Assembly (NCBI GenBank): GCA_037178675.1 | Contig: JAYMGJ010000147.1 | Location: 51,630 to 115,629, forward strand | DNA length: 64,000 nucleotides | Direction of reading: 5' to 3' | DNA from: Scleroderma bovista | Taxonomy: Eukaryota; Basidiomycota; Agaricomycetes; Boletales; Sclerodermataceae | In this document: piece by piece, positions 12,429-25,561 of the stretch | How positions within the stretch are numbered: position 1 is the stretch's first letter | How the letters are laid out: each line of letters starts with the position of its first letter | Program-made: the position numbers and the translations under genes | The notes under the pieces: model-generated | Seen by the model: the letters and a program-made list of their open reading frames with translations, nothing else | Databases searched by the model: none | What the model was told of the DNA's origin: nothing

Positions 12429-14036
12429 TCAAACATCCATTCCCCACACCCTCTTCGTGAGTAGCCGTAAAAGGGCTTCTGGTCCTGGAGTCTCAACGAT
12501 GCAGTGGATGCCTTCATTCGAATTAGGTGTCTCTAAATCGTCTATCTCCGCTTGGGCTGATAGGACATCAGGATCCATCGGGTCAACAATATGAGGGTGC
12601 TCCGGCTGAGTTCGAATCCTTCTGTCAACGATCAACATCCCTGCTGTAAATTCTCCGTTCCTGGCATTGTTGGGACATGAACATTGGGTACATACAGAGG
12701 AACATACCTTTCGATATCAAATTTGCGTCTCACGGCCACCCAGCCAGAGGACATACATGGCAAGTCGTTTTTTGTATCTGCAGGGTCTGGAGGATTTTCT
12801 AGAGCACACCAAACAGCGGCGATATCATGCAGTTCCAGTGCATCCTTGCCAAATGTGACCATGACTTCTCTGGTTCGTTCGAATAGAGCACTAGAAAAGT
12901 GAATAAGAGGGTGCTTGTTCGAAGCGACGGATGGCTTTCGGGTCGATTCAAAGGTCGAGTCAATTCTTTCGTTGTAGAAAGGGAAAGGTAGTTCGTGCAA
13001 GTTCGTGATATCCAATGGCAGTAGTATGACCCTCTCTAGTGGAAGTCCATCTTCTGGGTTGTCAGGGCAAAGTAATTCTTTCGCTGCATATGCGTCTGCA
13101 AATATATTGACTAGAAGAGAAAGCAACAGATGGCTGGTATATTAGCAGACAGCTGAATAGCGATAATATCATCCTACATTCTGCGACAGGGGTCGCATTT
13201 CCTGGCACGTCCAGAGCACCACCCATGATGACCACCCTCCCAATCCTCTTCCGCACCACTTCCCGGTGTTGATGCATGAGTAGTGCAAGTCCGGTGAGAG
13301 GTCCAAGGGCAATATACGTTATACTTCTCTCTTCCTTGGATTGCAGCAGTTCCAAAACAACCTGCACTGCAGACTTTGACGTAGTCGTAAAATTTGCACG
13401 GAAGGCGTCGTGCTTGTCTTCAGATGATACGTTCAAATCCGGATGGCTTTCCGAGATGTTTCCCAGGCCGTCTCTATGCCGTGCAAGTACAGACTAAGCA
13501 GGATCCTCTAAATGCTTACCAAACGGGCTCACCTCCCATGAAAATAGCGTGCCAAGTGACGGTTACCTTGGAGGGGACCATCGGGACCAAGAGCAAGAAT
13601 AGGGGGGACATCGGGGGCATAATTCGGAAACCTTGCCTTATCTTCAGGGTGTGAGGCAATCTGACGACCAACAGCTTGATATAATCTGTAAATGTTTTCG
13701 CTGACCGTCTCTTTTCAATACATAGGTGTAGGGAGACAGGTTAGAAGACTCAACCACACGGCATGGACATCCGTGTTCCCTGTTTCGGACCTCGTTGAAC
13801 GCCTTCTCTTCAGTACACATATACCACGCACCAAAAGAGACAACGTATGCCAGGATCTCGAGCTCCGGAGAAGCCAGTGCCAACAAGCTGTGGAAAGAGC
13901 ATTAGTGCAGGTGACTCGGGACAACCAAGAGCCCGACATTGCTAGGACGTCGTCGACACCTGGATCTGTATCAACTTGGGTGGGTTCAGCTGAAATGCTC
14001 AACGGGATGTGTTGAAGGCATACTGATGACGGGCAT
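12429..14036 (-). CDS. Inosine-uridine preferring nucleoside hydrolase family protein
   Basis: Cleaves the N-glycosidic bond of ribonucleosides to base plus ribose for salvage; cytosolic. The best start is the ATG at 14036: a five-codon first exon (MPVI) splices at GTATGC to give MPVIIDTDPGVDDVLA, the family signature whose aspartates bind the catalytic calcium. The next exons read LLALASPELEILAYVVSFG and NTDVHAVW. Further on come YIALGPLTGLALLM and IGRVVIMGGALDVPGNATP, then NIFADAYAAKELL, and HDIAAVWCAL, whose HD supplies the C-terminal metal ligand. The C-terminus is EALLRLLTKRVWGMDV. About seven exons and 420 residues, somewhat longer than bacterial homologues, as usual in fungi. Substrate preference cannot be inferred. 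Confidence 0.87.
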
Positions 14037-14510
14037 CCTCTTCGCTGGGGCCATCAGGGAGAAAGAAAAGAAAGATGCTGGTCACAGTTCCAAGTTTCAT
14101 CTTATGAAAAATACATATGACAGTAAGGTACGGTACGGGCCACGTTGCAGTAGTACCAACTCTATCTTGAACTCTATCCAACATCTTTGATGGCAGTCCC
14201 TGCAAGACTAGTTAGTGACCAGTTTGAATGCAACACAGCAGAAAAAGAATCAGAGATCTTGGTGGATAAATTTGTCTCATTGGGAAAACCCTCTGAAGTA
14301 GCAAATATAACGTGTAACATCATTTGAATGCATGAAAAGCGCACTCACCTCAGGCTATGGAGTTCAGGTTGGTGTGGTTCAGGAATTCAGTTTCAGACTC
14401 AAGTACTGACGGTAACAGCCGAGGAACTATGCAGCCATGTCACAGTGGCTGTCACGTCACGCCACAATCTCGATATTCGCGTCTGCGACGTTGAGCAACG
14501 AAACCAACGG
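14037..14510. promoter_or_regulatory. Divergent promoter of nucleoside hydrolase and RACK1
   Basis: 474 bp between two divergent start codons. It should carry the strong promoter and 5' leader of the RACK1 gene. No clear TATA box or box C/D or H/ACA RNA was found. Confidence 0.4.
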
Positions 14511-15671
14511 ATGTCTGAATCACTGCGCTTCCTCGGCTCTATGGCCGGCCACAAGGGCTGGGTCACAGCCATTGCAACCTCTTCAGAGAACCCAGACATG
14601 ATTCTGACAGCTTCTCGTGGTATTTGTCCCTTGTCTCCACTGGTTTTTGATCATTCACACCCCTCTCAGACAAGACCATCATTGTCTGGCAATTGACCCG
14701 TGACGAGGATACGTACGGCTATCCAAAGCGCATTCTGAAGGGCCACAACCACTTTGTGTCTGACGTCGTTATTTCGTCTGACGGTCAATTTGCACTCTCC
14801 TCCTCATGGGACCATACACTTCGTCTTTGGGATCTCAACAATGGCAAGACTACTCGCCGATTTGTCGGCCACACCTCGGATGTCCTGTCTGTCAGCTTCA
14901 GTGCCGACAACAGACAGATCGTATCGGGTTCACGAGACAAGACCATTAAGCTCTGGAATACCCTCGGCGAGTGCAAATATGACATCAAGGATGATGGTCA
15001 CACCGAGTGGTAACTATACAAGGGAATCCTACATCTATGCTGTTCTCACTGTTTTGTATTACAGGGTTTCTTGCGTCCGATTTAGTCCCAACATGCTGAA
15101 TCCCGTTATTGTCTCCTGTGGTTGGGACAAGGTGGTCAAGGTGCGACTCATACTACATAACTAACTGCGAGTGGCTACAGCCCATATTTGTTCTAGGTCT
15201 GGGAACTCTCCAAGTTCAAGTTGAAGACTAACCACTACGGCCACTCCGGTTACATCAATACTATCTCTGTTTCCCCTGACGGCTCTTTGGCAGCGTCTGG
15301 TGGCAAAGACGGTATCACCATGCTCTGGGACCTCAACGAAGGCAAACACCTCTACTCTCTGGAGGCTGGCGACATCGTCAACGCACTTGTCTTTTCCCCC
15401 AACCGGTACTGGTTGTGTGCCGCTACTGCTAGCTGCATCAAAATTTTTGACCTCGAGAGCAAGTGGGTCCACTGTTTATCAATCCTACCGAACACCGATT
15501 GATCCCTTGTGCCGTAGATCGATCGTCGATGAGCTCAAGCCTGAATTTGCCGAGGTCGGTGCCGACTCACGGGAGCCGGAATGTGTATCACTTGCATGGT
15601 CAGCGGATGGCCAGACGCTATTCGGAGGCTTCACCGATGATCTCGTCCGTGTTTGGACTGTCAGCTCTTAA
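14511..15671 (+). CDS. RACK1/Cpc2/Asc1, 40S ribosome-associated WD40 protein
   Basis: Seven-bladed WD40 propeller that binds the head of the 40S subunit and scaffolds signalling kinases. The ATG at 14511 starts [22 protein letters not shown] units include [20 protein letters not shown], then [19 protein letters not shown], then [12 protein letters not shown], then [20 protein letters not shown], and the last blade ending [11 protein letters not shown]. Four short introns interrupt it (about 14619-14667, 15009-15063, 15140-15196, 15460-15516), all GT-AG. About 315 residues, the normal size. In budding yeast the ASC1 intron hosts snoRNA snR24; none of these introns shows box C/D sequences. Confidence 0.95.
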
Positions 15672-15797
15672 AAATTGTTGCGGGGAGGTTGCGAGGAGGA
15701 TCACTTATGTACCATTTCTCCTTAGCTGGCATACAAAAAATCACATTTTCTGCCACCTGAACCATTTTCTCATAGTCCAGTAAGTGTAGTACATGAC

Positions 15798-16852
15798 CTA
15801 CACTTGTTCTGCTTCCGCCATGTTACGCTGGCGTTCAGTAAAGTCCCAGCGATCCAGCCCTCCAAAATCAATTTTGATTTGGCCTGAAAAAAGGCTGACT
15901 TGAAGTTCACAGATGTGAGAAACTCTTGTTCGCCAACTATCGCCTCTTTGGACAGGATGATTCACTTTAACATCGAGAGGCGTTGATGTCACTTACGTGG
16001 CTGTTCCGTACATGTCCCCGCTCTGGCTGACAAGACGGACGCACTGGTCGACATTCGACTTTGAGTCGTACACCCATATGTTCTTGCCAAAATAGATCTC
16101 CTGCCATTTATTGAAATCTACAAGTCTGTTTGGCGTCCTGATAGGCTTCGTGCCCTGGGGTGGGCTGGGAGCAGCCCGGACGTCGACGTCGTTTAGGAGG
16201 CGCAGAGCAGTGAGATTTGATATGTTCTCCAGTAGGGCACGTTCATGGGGAGTGGATGGGTTGATGACATAGAAGACTGGCGGAGGTGTCCCTTCGTCAT
16301 CAGAGCCGTCACTTGAACTGTCTTCTGTCACGGTAGTGCACTCCGTGAGTCCCTGATCATCGTCAAGAGATGGATCTCCCGAAGGGCTCTCCGCACTATA
16401 TTCACTCTCCCCTTCTTCAAGGCGACTGCAGAAAGTTGCCCATGCACCCTCATCGGAGAAATCTGCTCTTACGATGAGCCCAAGCTCCGAACGTTTGATA
16501 GATACCTCATCCAGGGGGTCAGTGTCGGAGACAAAATCTGCATTTTCCGATGCTTGATGCACATTTGCCTGGGCGTGTTAACTTCGCCGTCGATCGTGTA
16601 GGGCATACATAGGAAACGCACAGACAGTGGCGACTCGAAGTGCACTTCCCTGTTCCGCTGCCAGAACTGTTCGGCTACCCGCAGTCTCCACCTGCGACGA
16701 CCCTCTCCAGGGTATTGCCTCTTCACCTCGGGATAGTATTGCTGCGCGTGAAGGTAAAGCCGCGTGTCTCCTGCTCGGGTTGGAAAATGACTTACGACAA
16801 GATACGACAAGAACGGAGACGACATCTCGGGAGAAGGATTTGATGGCCGCAT
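15798..16852 (-). CDS. Protein with DUF6924-like segment, function unknown
   Basis: Four exons join in frame from the ATG at 16852 (MRPSNPSPEMSSPFLSYLV). A 53-nt intron leads to QYYPEVKRQYPGEGRRRWRL and HFESPLS. Then come ANVHQASENADFVSDTDPLD and RSELGLIVRADFSDEGAWAT, which looks like the opening of DUF6924. An acidic Ser/Asp-rich loop follows, then VFYVINPSTPHERALLENIS, and the last exon ends with GGLDRWDFTERQRNMAEAEQ. About 300 residues. The composition suggests a cytosolic globular protein with a disordered acidic insert. It converges on RACK1 with only 126 bp between stop codons. The family match is from memory and moderate. Confidence 0.65.
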
Positions 16853-17102
16853 TCAGACTCTACAGAACAGTACCCGTCGGATGCAACTATCAAAAGTTTT
16901 CCTTTCCCGCCCAACTTTTATCACGGTGGTGGAGCAAAGTTATTTGCAGGACACCATCCGCGGAAATATGGGGTGGCGGCGACTCCCCCCGGTCCCGGTA
17001 TAGCGGAGAGTCGTCGGTATAACTCAATAGCCTCCTTGGATAATAATATAAACTAGCAAGGGTCTCACGGGTTCGGTTCTGCGTCTCCATCTTCCCTTGA
17101 TC

Positions 17103-19144
17103 ATGGCCCCTACGGGAACATCTGGTACGCTCTTATTCCCACAAGTAACCTTGCCACCGAATGTGCCACTGAACATACGGTGTACACTGTACAGGCACTC
17201 AGCTCACTCGCAAGGAAAGGATATACGCTTTTGCTCTTGTAACGACGCTCTTCTTCACATGTAAGCGCAGCGATATTGATCTTTGCGATCGGGGCTGATG
17301 CCTATCAGGGGGCTTCTCATATGGCGTAAGATCATTGTCGTATCCCCTCCTTAGGCTCAACAGGTTAACCTGCCTTAGCTTCTTGATGTTTTGAATGCCC
17401 ACTTCCAAACTGTCTTTGATATTTCAAAACTGCAGAGCACACTGCTCCAGTTCGCTTACTTTGTGTGTACTTTTGACAGCGTTGTCAACCACTCATAAAC
17501 AATTTTCTCAAGGGAGCCTACTTTGTATGGGCACCGTTTGCGGGTGAATTTGTGGGTAGTTTGGATTTTAGTTGTGGATATCATTTATGACAACCGCGTA
17601 GATGAGTAGGATCGGCTATAAGGTTACAAATTTTGCCTATAGCATTACCGTCTGATTTTTCAAAGTAAAAACAGAGGGGCATCCATATTGGTCTTGGACT
17701 GTATTCATTGGGTGCCATATTCTTCTGGCCATCTGCCAAGTTCGAAAAATATGGCGGTTTCGTCGGCAGTACATTTGTCATCGGTAAACTGTACCTCCCT
17801 ACTGTCGCGTTACTTCCGCTCATCTATCGTGGATGCAAGGCTGCGGTCTTGCTACTCTCGAGGTTGCAGCAAACTCTTATATATCCGTGCTGGGACCCCC
17901 TGAATATGCCGCTGCTCGACTCAATTTCAGTCAAGGATTCCAAGGTATTGCTTCGTTCTCCGGTCCATTGATCGCTTCCAGGTGGTTCTTCACCGGAGCC
18001 AATGCTACATCTCTCGGTACAGTGCAATGGTCTGTACAACTGTGGTCATCCGGATGGAGGTATTGAACTACTGACCACAGGGTCTATCTCGCAGTCGCGG
18101 TGCTTGGTGTCGTCCTCAACATTTTGTTCTTGTACGTACGCGCACTCCTTGTCATTACAAAAACTAAACATTACTGCCAGTTTCGCTGAACTACCTGAAA
18201 TAACAAGCGCGGCACCTGCCGAAGAGCTCCCTGGAGAGCAAGAACCATTCCGGAAGCAATACCGCTGCATTTTCGGATGGGTTGCGCAGACAGCCTATGT
18301 GTAGGTCTATAAGACATTCCAGCTGAATACTATTGAACCCACCCCACGAATAAGCGGAGCACAAGTTGGTGTCGCGTCTTTCGCTGTCAACTACTTGGTT
18401 GATCAGGGCGTGGGCATCAGTCAGGCTGCGGCCAGCAATTTGTTCTCCTTCTGCCAGATCACATTTACTGCTGGGAGGTGGGTGCCTTTGCGCCCCCTAT
18501 TTTCTGACGAGCCAACACCACTAATGATTAGGTTTATTGGCGTGCTTCTTCTGAATTATCTTGATCCTGCGTTATTGCTCTCATTTTATGGCTGCTGCTG
18601 TACCCTGTTCGCCATCTTGGTATCGCAACTGCCCAAGTATAGTGGTATCGCATGTCTATTCCTTCTGTTCTTCTTCGAGTCCATTTGCTATCCTTGTATC
18701 TTCACCCTCGGCACAAAGAACCTCGGTGTCCATACCAAACGAGGATCTGGATTAATTGTCATGGTAGACTATTTTCAGAAAATAAGCAAAATATCCTTCT
18801 CACTATGCCGTCCATAGGGTGTCGGAGGTGGAGCGTGGTACCCACCCGCTCAGGGTGCCTTGGCCGACAAAGCTAATACCAGACGTTCGTACCTCGTACC
18901 GATGTCTGGTTTTATCGCCATGACCGTCTATGCCATGTACGTTCCCGTTTACTTCTGCCATCTTCCGACAAAAATCCCGATCCCCTCATTCTACAGCAGT
19001 CTCGTCATCCATCAAACAACTCAGAATGGATTCACAATCATTAACCGCTCAGCTACTGTGAAAGATGGCTCATCTCCCTCCCCCGAGATGCGGAGCAGCA
19101 CGGAGAAGAAAACGACGAACAATGAACCCGTTCAGCTGGCATGA
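17103..19144 (+). CDS. FucP-type MFS sugar transporter
   Basis: Major facilitator permease with twelve predicted helices, related to L-fucose/H+ symporters and glucose/galactose carriers; plasma membrane. The ATG at 17103 (MAPTGTSG) is split from TQLTRKERIYAFALVTTLFF. A very small exon (about 17 nt, near 17308) restores WGFSYGLLDVLNAHFQ. Later segments read KLQSTLLQFAYFGAYFVWAP, then IGLGLYSLGAIFFWPSAKFE, then CGLATLEVAANSYISVLGPP, ARLNFSQGFQGIASFSGPLI and GVGGGAWYPPAQGALADKAN. It ends KKTTNNEPVQLA. About twelve exons and 480 residues. The substrate is not determinable. Confidence 0.87.
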
Positions 19145-19411
19145 TCAACCCAACCCGATCATTCCACCTCGGATAACACCAAAGATGCTTGTATGATACT
19201 TTACTTACTGCACCATCTCCGCGGCCTTTCTATCGTGCATTACCCCAATGCAAATTATCATATTGACGCTACAGTTTCCGGAAGTAAGATTGCCAGTGGA
19301 GCAAAAGAAGATCTGCTAGTTAAAATCTACGTGTGTCGAGGGGACTATACCGCGGATGCTCTGGAACCTGCCAAACGATCTACGATCTACGACATATATG
19401 TCAGATATACT

Positions 19412-19980
19412 TCAGGTAATTAGTTCATTCCAGTCACGTACGGGACGAATGTAGGGCAAGGACAACAGCGTGCCGACGAAGGGTAGTTGTCGTAAGAACG
19501 TCAATACCACTGGAAAGAAGTCACTGTAAAGCGAACGTGTAAGGTGCGCTAAGCAAGACAAAGGAAAGAGCAAGTACCCAAAGAGATTCAAGAACCCGAA
19601 TGTTTCCACAATCATCCCAATGAATGGGTATTTGAAGAATACAAGTAGAATACCACCGAGAAAACACAAGGTTCCGCGCAATTTTTGCTTGCGAGCGAAG
19701 AAGTAGAACGTCTTTTGAGGGCCGATGATGAGCGTAAGCCCCGAAAGAAAGAGCAGCTGTAAGGTGATACAAATTGTGATGTTGAACACGAAGTCAAAAG
19801 TTGAATGAAAACGCACGTTACCGAGCGCGAGGAGGGCTGCGTCGAAGAAGAGCATCACTCCCAAGACCATGAAGAGCGACCCAAACGTTGTGAGGGCAAC
19901 GCCGATCTCTACACGGGAACGACTTGAGCACAGTTTCAGAAAACGTAACGAGACCAACTTTGTCCGTCGGAGAGCCACAT
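19412..19980 (-). CDS. GOT1: Got1 vesicle transport protein
   Basis: Small tetraspanning protein of ER-to-Golgi and endosome-to-Golgi transport. The ATG at 19980 gives MWLSDGQ, then a 50-nt intron, then KIGVALTTFGSLFMVLGVML, which matches the family N-terminus. LLFLSGLTLIIGPQKTFYFF, GMIVETFGFLNLFG and DFFPVVLTFLRQLPFVGTLL follow. Introns lie at about 19755-19819 and 19519-19574. About 145 residues with four hydrophobic segments, the normal size. It ends SLPYIRPVRDWNELIT. Confidence 0.92.
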
Positions 19981-20239
19981 TCCCTGTGGTTGTGATAAAC
20001 AGGGGTGAGGGGTGATTGTGTGTTGACGGCGCAGGGTATGAATTAGGTGCAAGTCAGTGGTGGCAGAACGCGAGCAAGTCGCGTGTGACGGACACGTCAC
20101 CGAAGTACCAATAGCAACAGCTGTTCTCGACATTGTAACAATTCATTTTTCATGCATTGCAATCAATAAAAGTTATGCAGTGTGCATACACGATCGAGTG
20201 ACCACTGCGACTTGGACGTGTCTGAAAAAAAAAGAAACA
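19981..20239. promoter_or_regulatory. GOT1 upstream region and tRNA-Tyr 3' flank
   Basis: About 260 bp upstream of GOT1. It also carries the oligo-A tract that serves as a Pol III terminator for the tRNA on the minus strand. Confidence 0.4.
20225..20233 (-). terminator. RNA polymerase III terminator of tRNA-Tyr
   Basis: Nine A on the plus strand, so nine T on the transcribed minus strand, starting six bases past the tRNA 3' end. Confidence 0.85.
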
Positions 20240-20325
20240 TCCGACCTGCCTGGCTCGAACAGGCGACCTCAAGATGTCAAGTTAACCATTACAGTCTCGC
20301 GCTCTTCCAACTGAGCTAAGGTCGG
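20240..20325 (-). tRNA. tRNA-Tyr (anticodon GTA) with 13-nt intron
   Basis: Full cloverleaf on the minus strand. The acceptor stem CCGACCT pairs with AGGTCGG, with discriminator A at 20240. The D arm is GCTC...GAGC, and the anticodon stem CGAGA pairs with TCTTG. The loop reads CTGTAA...A with GTA at 20292-20290. The T arm is GCCTG-TTCGAGC-CAGGC. A 13-nt intron (20288-20276) sits one base 3' of the anticodon, the canonical nuclear position. Mature length is 73 nt. A-box and B-box motifs are intact and a T9 tract follows. Confidence 0.96.
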
Positions 20326-20425
20326 TTAAGAAACAGTTCTTAACAAGATTCTTTCAAGGACTCGTTTCAGGGGTCAAAGCGCTGCCTTATAAGCGTCTGT
20401 CGTTCTAGTCCACACCATAAGCCAA

Positions 20426-21789
20426 ATGGACACATACTTTGCTGTTCTCCCATCAGGTCTGTGCGCTCCCATTGGGCATTGAGATCGATTATAACATACT
20501 TTCAGATGTTTTAGACACGCTCGTACTGCAGCTGAACGCTGATACCCAACCAACTCCCACGCGTTTCCTGCGTCTTCCTCATCCTCGGACAGGTCTGTAC
20601 TCTCATATGAGCAGCACATAAATTTTCCTCAGACCAGTCGTCTAGGAGTTCTTTCTTTATTCCTGCCCCACCAGACTCAAAATGCCACCGAAAAACCTTC
20701 GTCAATGATGCTCGAAGTGCAGGCAGTGGCACCGCCAAATGCCCGCTCCTGGTTCATGGGAGAAAACGTAGTCTCGGGTGAGTGTCGCCGTTTTGCTGTG
20801 AGTAGTAAACTGGAGAATTGCTGTAGATGGGAGGCTCCTTGTAATGACACCGATAGATCCACTGTTTCTTCTGATACCACTACTCGCAGCGTGCAAGCAG
20901 GTAGAGTGGATAGATCCATGCGGTGGACTATACTGATACCACTTTATGAAGCGTGAAGGTGAACAAGTCAATTTCCGACCAGCAGACGATATATTTGAAG
21001 AAGCTGCCACAAATCTGGCAGAGATAACTCAGCTCTCCGCATCACAGGACCCGTCATTGGCCATTACCATTGAGGATATTATGAGGTTTAGTGCGTTGGA
21101 GTGCACAAGACATGCGATGAGACGTGTATGCGAGTTTAAAGGTACAGAAACTGGCAAGCTATTGGCAACATTGGATTGAACACACTACTAGACATCACGC
21201 CCGAAATCACGGTCTTCAGATACTCACAGAAAAAACTTCAAGAGCAGCTAAAGGAAAAAGTCATGACGCTAACCAGTCCTCGAATTACGGAGATGTCCCG
21301 ATGCTTGATTCGCGGGCTTGCGAAAGATGCCCTTATGGAGGACAATCACGAGGACTTGCTGGGGCGTGAGTGTGAGCTTCTTGGGAGTACAATCCTCATT
21401 TTTGAAGCCATTACCTTGGAGTGGGAAGAACGCGGCTTGCTTGCGACCTATTGGGTCAGTACCTGCCACCGGTGATCCTGGCGGAAGTAGTTGCATCATA
21501 TGAGTATGTCGTCGAGCATCACACTCAACTTTGGATTAACCAATTATGATCGGGCAGCTTCGCAAAACTCGATGCGCACATTAGATCATTGAAGCACCAA
21601 CAATTAGATCCATCGCCTGTGGCTACAGCACCCAAGAAAGTACGGAAAGCAATTACTACCGTCTCCGACGATAACAACAAAAAGCGAAAGAAAGAGAAGA
21701 CGGCTTCTCAAGGTGTAGTGAAGTCGAAGAAAGCGAACGTTCAGGGGATGGCTACGTTGTCGACCTTTTTCGCAAAAAAAACTGCGTAG
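20426..21789 (+). CDS. RNase H2 subunit B (Rnh202)
   Basis: Non-catalytic subunit of the heterotrimer that removes ribonucleotides and R-loops from DNA; nuclear. The ATG at 20426 gives MDTYFAVLPS. After introns come LNADTQPTPTRFLRLPHPRT and VLSLFLPH, then SWFMGENVVS, and then the diagnostic LLVMTPIDPLFLLIPLLAAC. Next come NFRPADDIFEEAATN and QYLPPVILAEVVASYE. A basic tail ends with MATLSTFFAKK, a PIP-box-like motif at the same place as in human RNASEH2B. About eight exons and 320 residues. The acceptor at about 20650 is chosen to keep frame. Confidence 0.9.
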
Positions 21790-22826
21790 CCAGCTGACAG
21801 CGGCCTTAATGCCATGGAACAAGCACAACTTCCGGCTACTAATCAGTAATAGAAGGTGATATTTACCGGTTTACCCCGCTTTTAAGTTCTACGGGCTCTG
21901 TGACAAGTCGCCTTTCACTGATCCGGGCCAGTGTTCATAGTCCAACTTGGCCAATACAAGGTTGGTGATTCACCAGAAAAATTGCGCCATCATAGACGGC
22001 AGGTACCTTGCACATCATGCCAGCGGCTGTGTCAATTCGATGGCGGAAGAGTCGATCATGACAACCAGCCGACTCAGGCCTTTCAATGCATACGTTGCAC
22101 TGCGGCTAAAAATCCAATCGACTTCTCAGAGATTTCGATGTCAACTCCTAGCGAATATCTTCGCAACGAGGACCTCCGCCTAGAGAAGCTGGACCAAAGA
22201 ACAAAAGTACAATGGGAGGCATTACTGATGAGTCGATATCTTCTGGAGACGGACAAACACACAGGGAATGAATCAGAGACGGACACTCGAAAACACTTCT
22301 TCAAATGATGATGTTTTGCACCATTATAGTACTCGAAATGCGCCCGCGTCGGCAGAACCCTTGCTTGGTGGATACAACTTGAATGGCTCAAGCTGATGAG
22401 TGAGGGCACTCCAGCCGTACTTATGACTAAGAGCAGAGGCAAAACTTACTATTTCTCATGCCCGTCCGGAAAAGGGAACACTTTCCAAACCGGCAGGTTC
22501 TCACGAAATAACGTTCTCTCAGAACTTGCTTGGAACTCATTGTAATGCTACGTAGCTGAACATAAACGGGCGCCCCTTAAAACCATGTTATTCGCGGACA
22601 ACGCAAAAATGCGAACAACTTCCAGTTGCAATGACAGCTTGCTGGGCAAGGATGGTGATGTGTTCAGATCCGATTGGCACATCGACGTCGCCATTCACGA
22701 CGTATATTGCCACTATTGCGTGATATCAGCTCATCGAACAGAAACATCCGGGTACACTCGAGCATTGATAAATCCATGTCCTAGCAGAGAGGAAAGACCC
22801 ATTTTATTGCTTAATTTCAGTCAGAT
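21790..22826. other. Region between RNase H2B and ATP sulfurylase
   Basis: About 1 kb holding one possible small gene (21809-22308) and the promoter of the ATP sulfurylase gene. A CAG acceptor with a T-rich tract (TTGCTTAATTTCAG) ends three bases before the GATATGG start context, so a 5' UTR intron is likely. I see nothing else. Confidence 0.4.
21809..22308 (+). CDS. Possible small Cys-rich protein (CxxC...CxxC)
   Basis: Not recognised. ATG at 21809 (MPWNKHNFRLLI) can splice (donor GTAATA, acceptor GGGCCAG at about 21930) in frame to an open stretch of 125 codons. That stretch has paired cysteines (VPCTSCQRLCQFD and FQCIRCTAA), which could bind one zinc. A charged helical part follows (EDLRLEKLDQRTKVQWEALL). 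It lies 20 bp past the RNase H2B stop codon, so it may instead be 3' UTR or a decayed gene. Coding character is moderate. Confidence 0.3.
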
Positions 22827-24863
<2,037 letters not shown>

Positions 24864-25561
24864 ACCCGATGATGCACGCGCACGACCCATGGCATGATAA
24901 CCATATCGATCGTCATATCTTATATTGTAATATCGTCACGCTACGGAATATGTAAGACTACATGACTTCTCTATATCACCGCTAGTATTTAATACTACGG
25001 GAACAAACTTATCAGCCATGCAACTTGTAACACATACATACACGCCGTAGCACGAGTTTTGAATGAAAGACTAAGACATTAGCACGCGAATTTTCAAGGA
25101 GGGAATGACTTGCTTTTACTCTTATTTCTAACAGTCGTGATGTCATTTCTGGCTTTGAGAGTGCTGGCAGACTGCAAACTGACAGACTGCAGCTAACAGC
25201 TGCATTTCGCGATTCGTCCGCTACTCACCGGACCGCGCATCATGTAGTCCTGGTGCTCGTCTGCAAGACAACGCGGCAGCAGTACCGGCCAGTCACACTG
25301 ATCTCGTCGTCGTGAGCAATGTGACCAAAGATGACCCTTGTTCTTGTCGAGTCGAGAGACAGTGTATGCCGCATCTGAAAGGCCGCAATGATTATCATAC
25401 AATGATGGATATGTAATTTTGGAGACTGAGTGGGGTCAGTGTGCGGGATTCACCGGATGCATGCCCGCCGTAGTACTATAGTATGTAAGTAATTGGACAA
25501 ACGCTTGCCGTTGGTCGGGATCCGAATACGTCGTGGATATTCTCCAAGCACTTGTTCAAGG
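24864..25561. other. Intergenic region upstream of the PrpD-family gene
   Basis: About 700 bp between tandem plus-strand genes. It should contain the end of the ATP sulfurylase transcript and the promoter of the PrpD-like gene. No RNA gene or convincing ORF. Confidence 0.4.

Noticed and set aside
14619..15516. Possible snoRNA in RACK1 introns
   Set aside because: Yeast ASC1 hosts snR24, but the four introns here are only about 50-57 nt and lack box C and D motifs.
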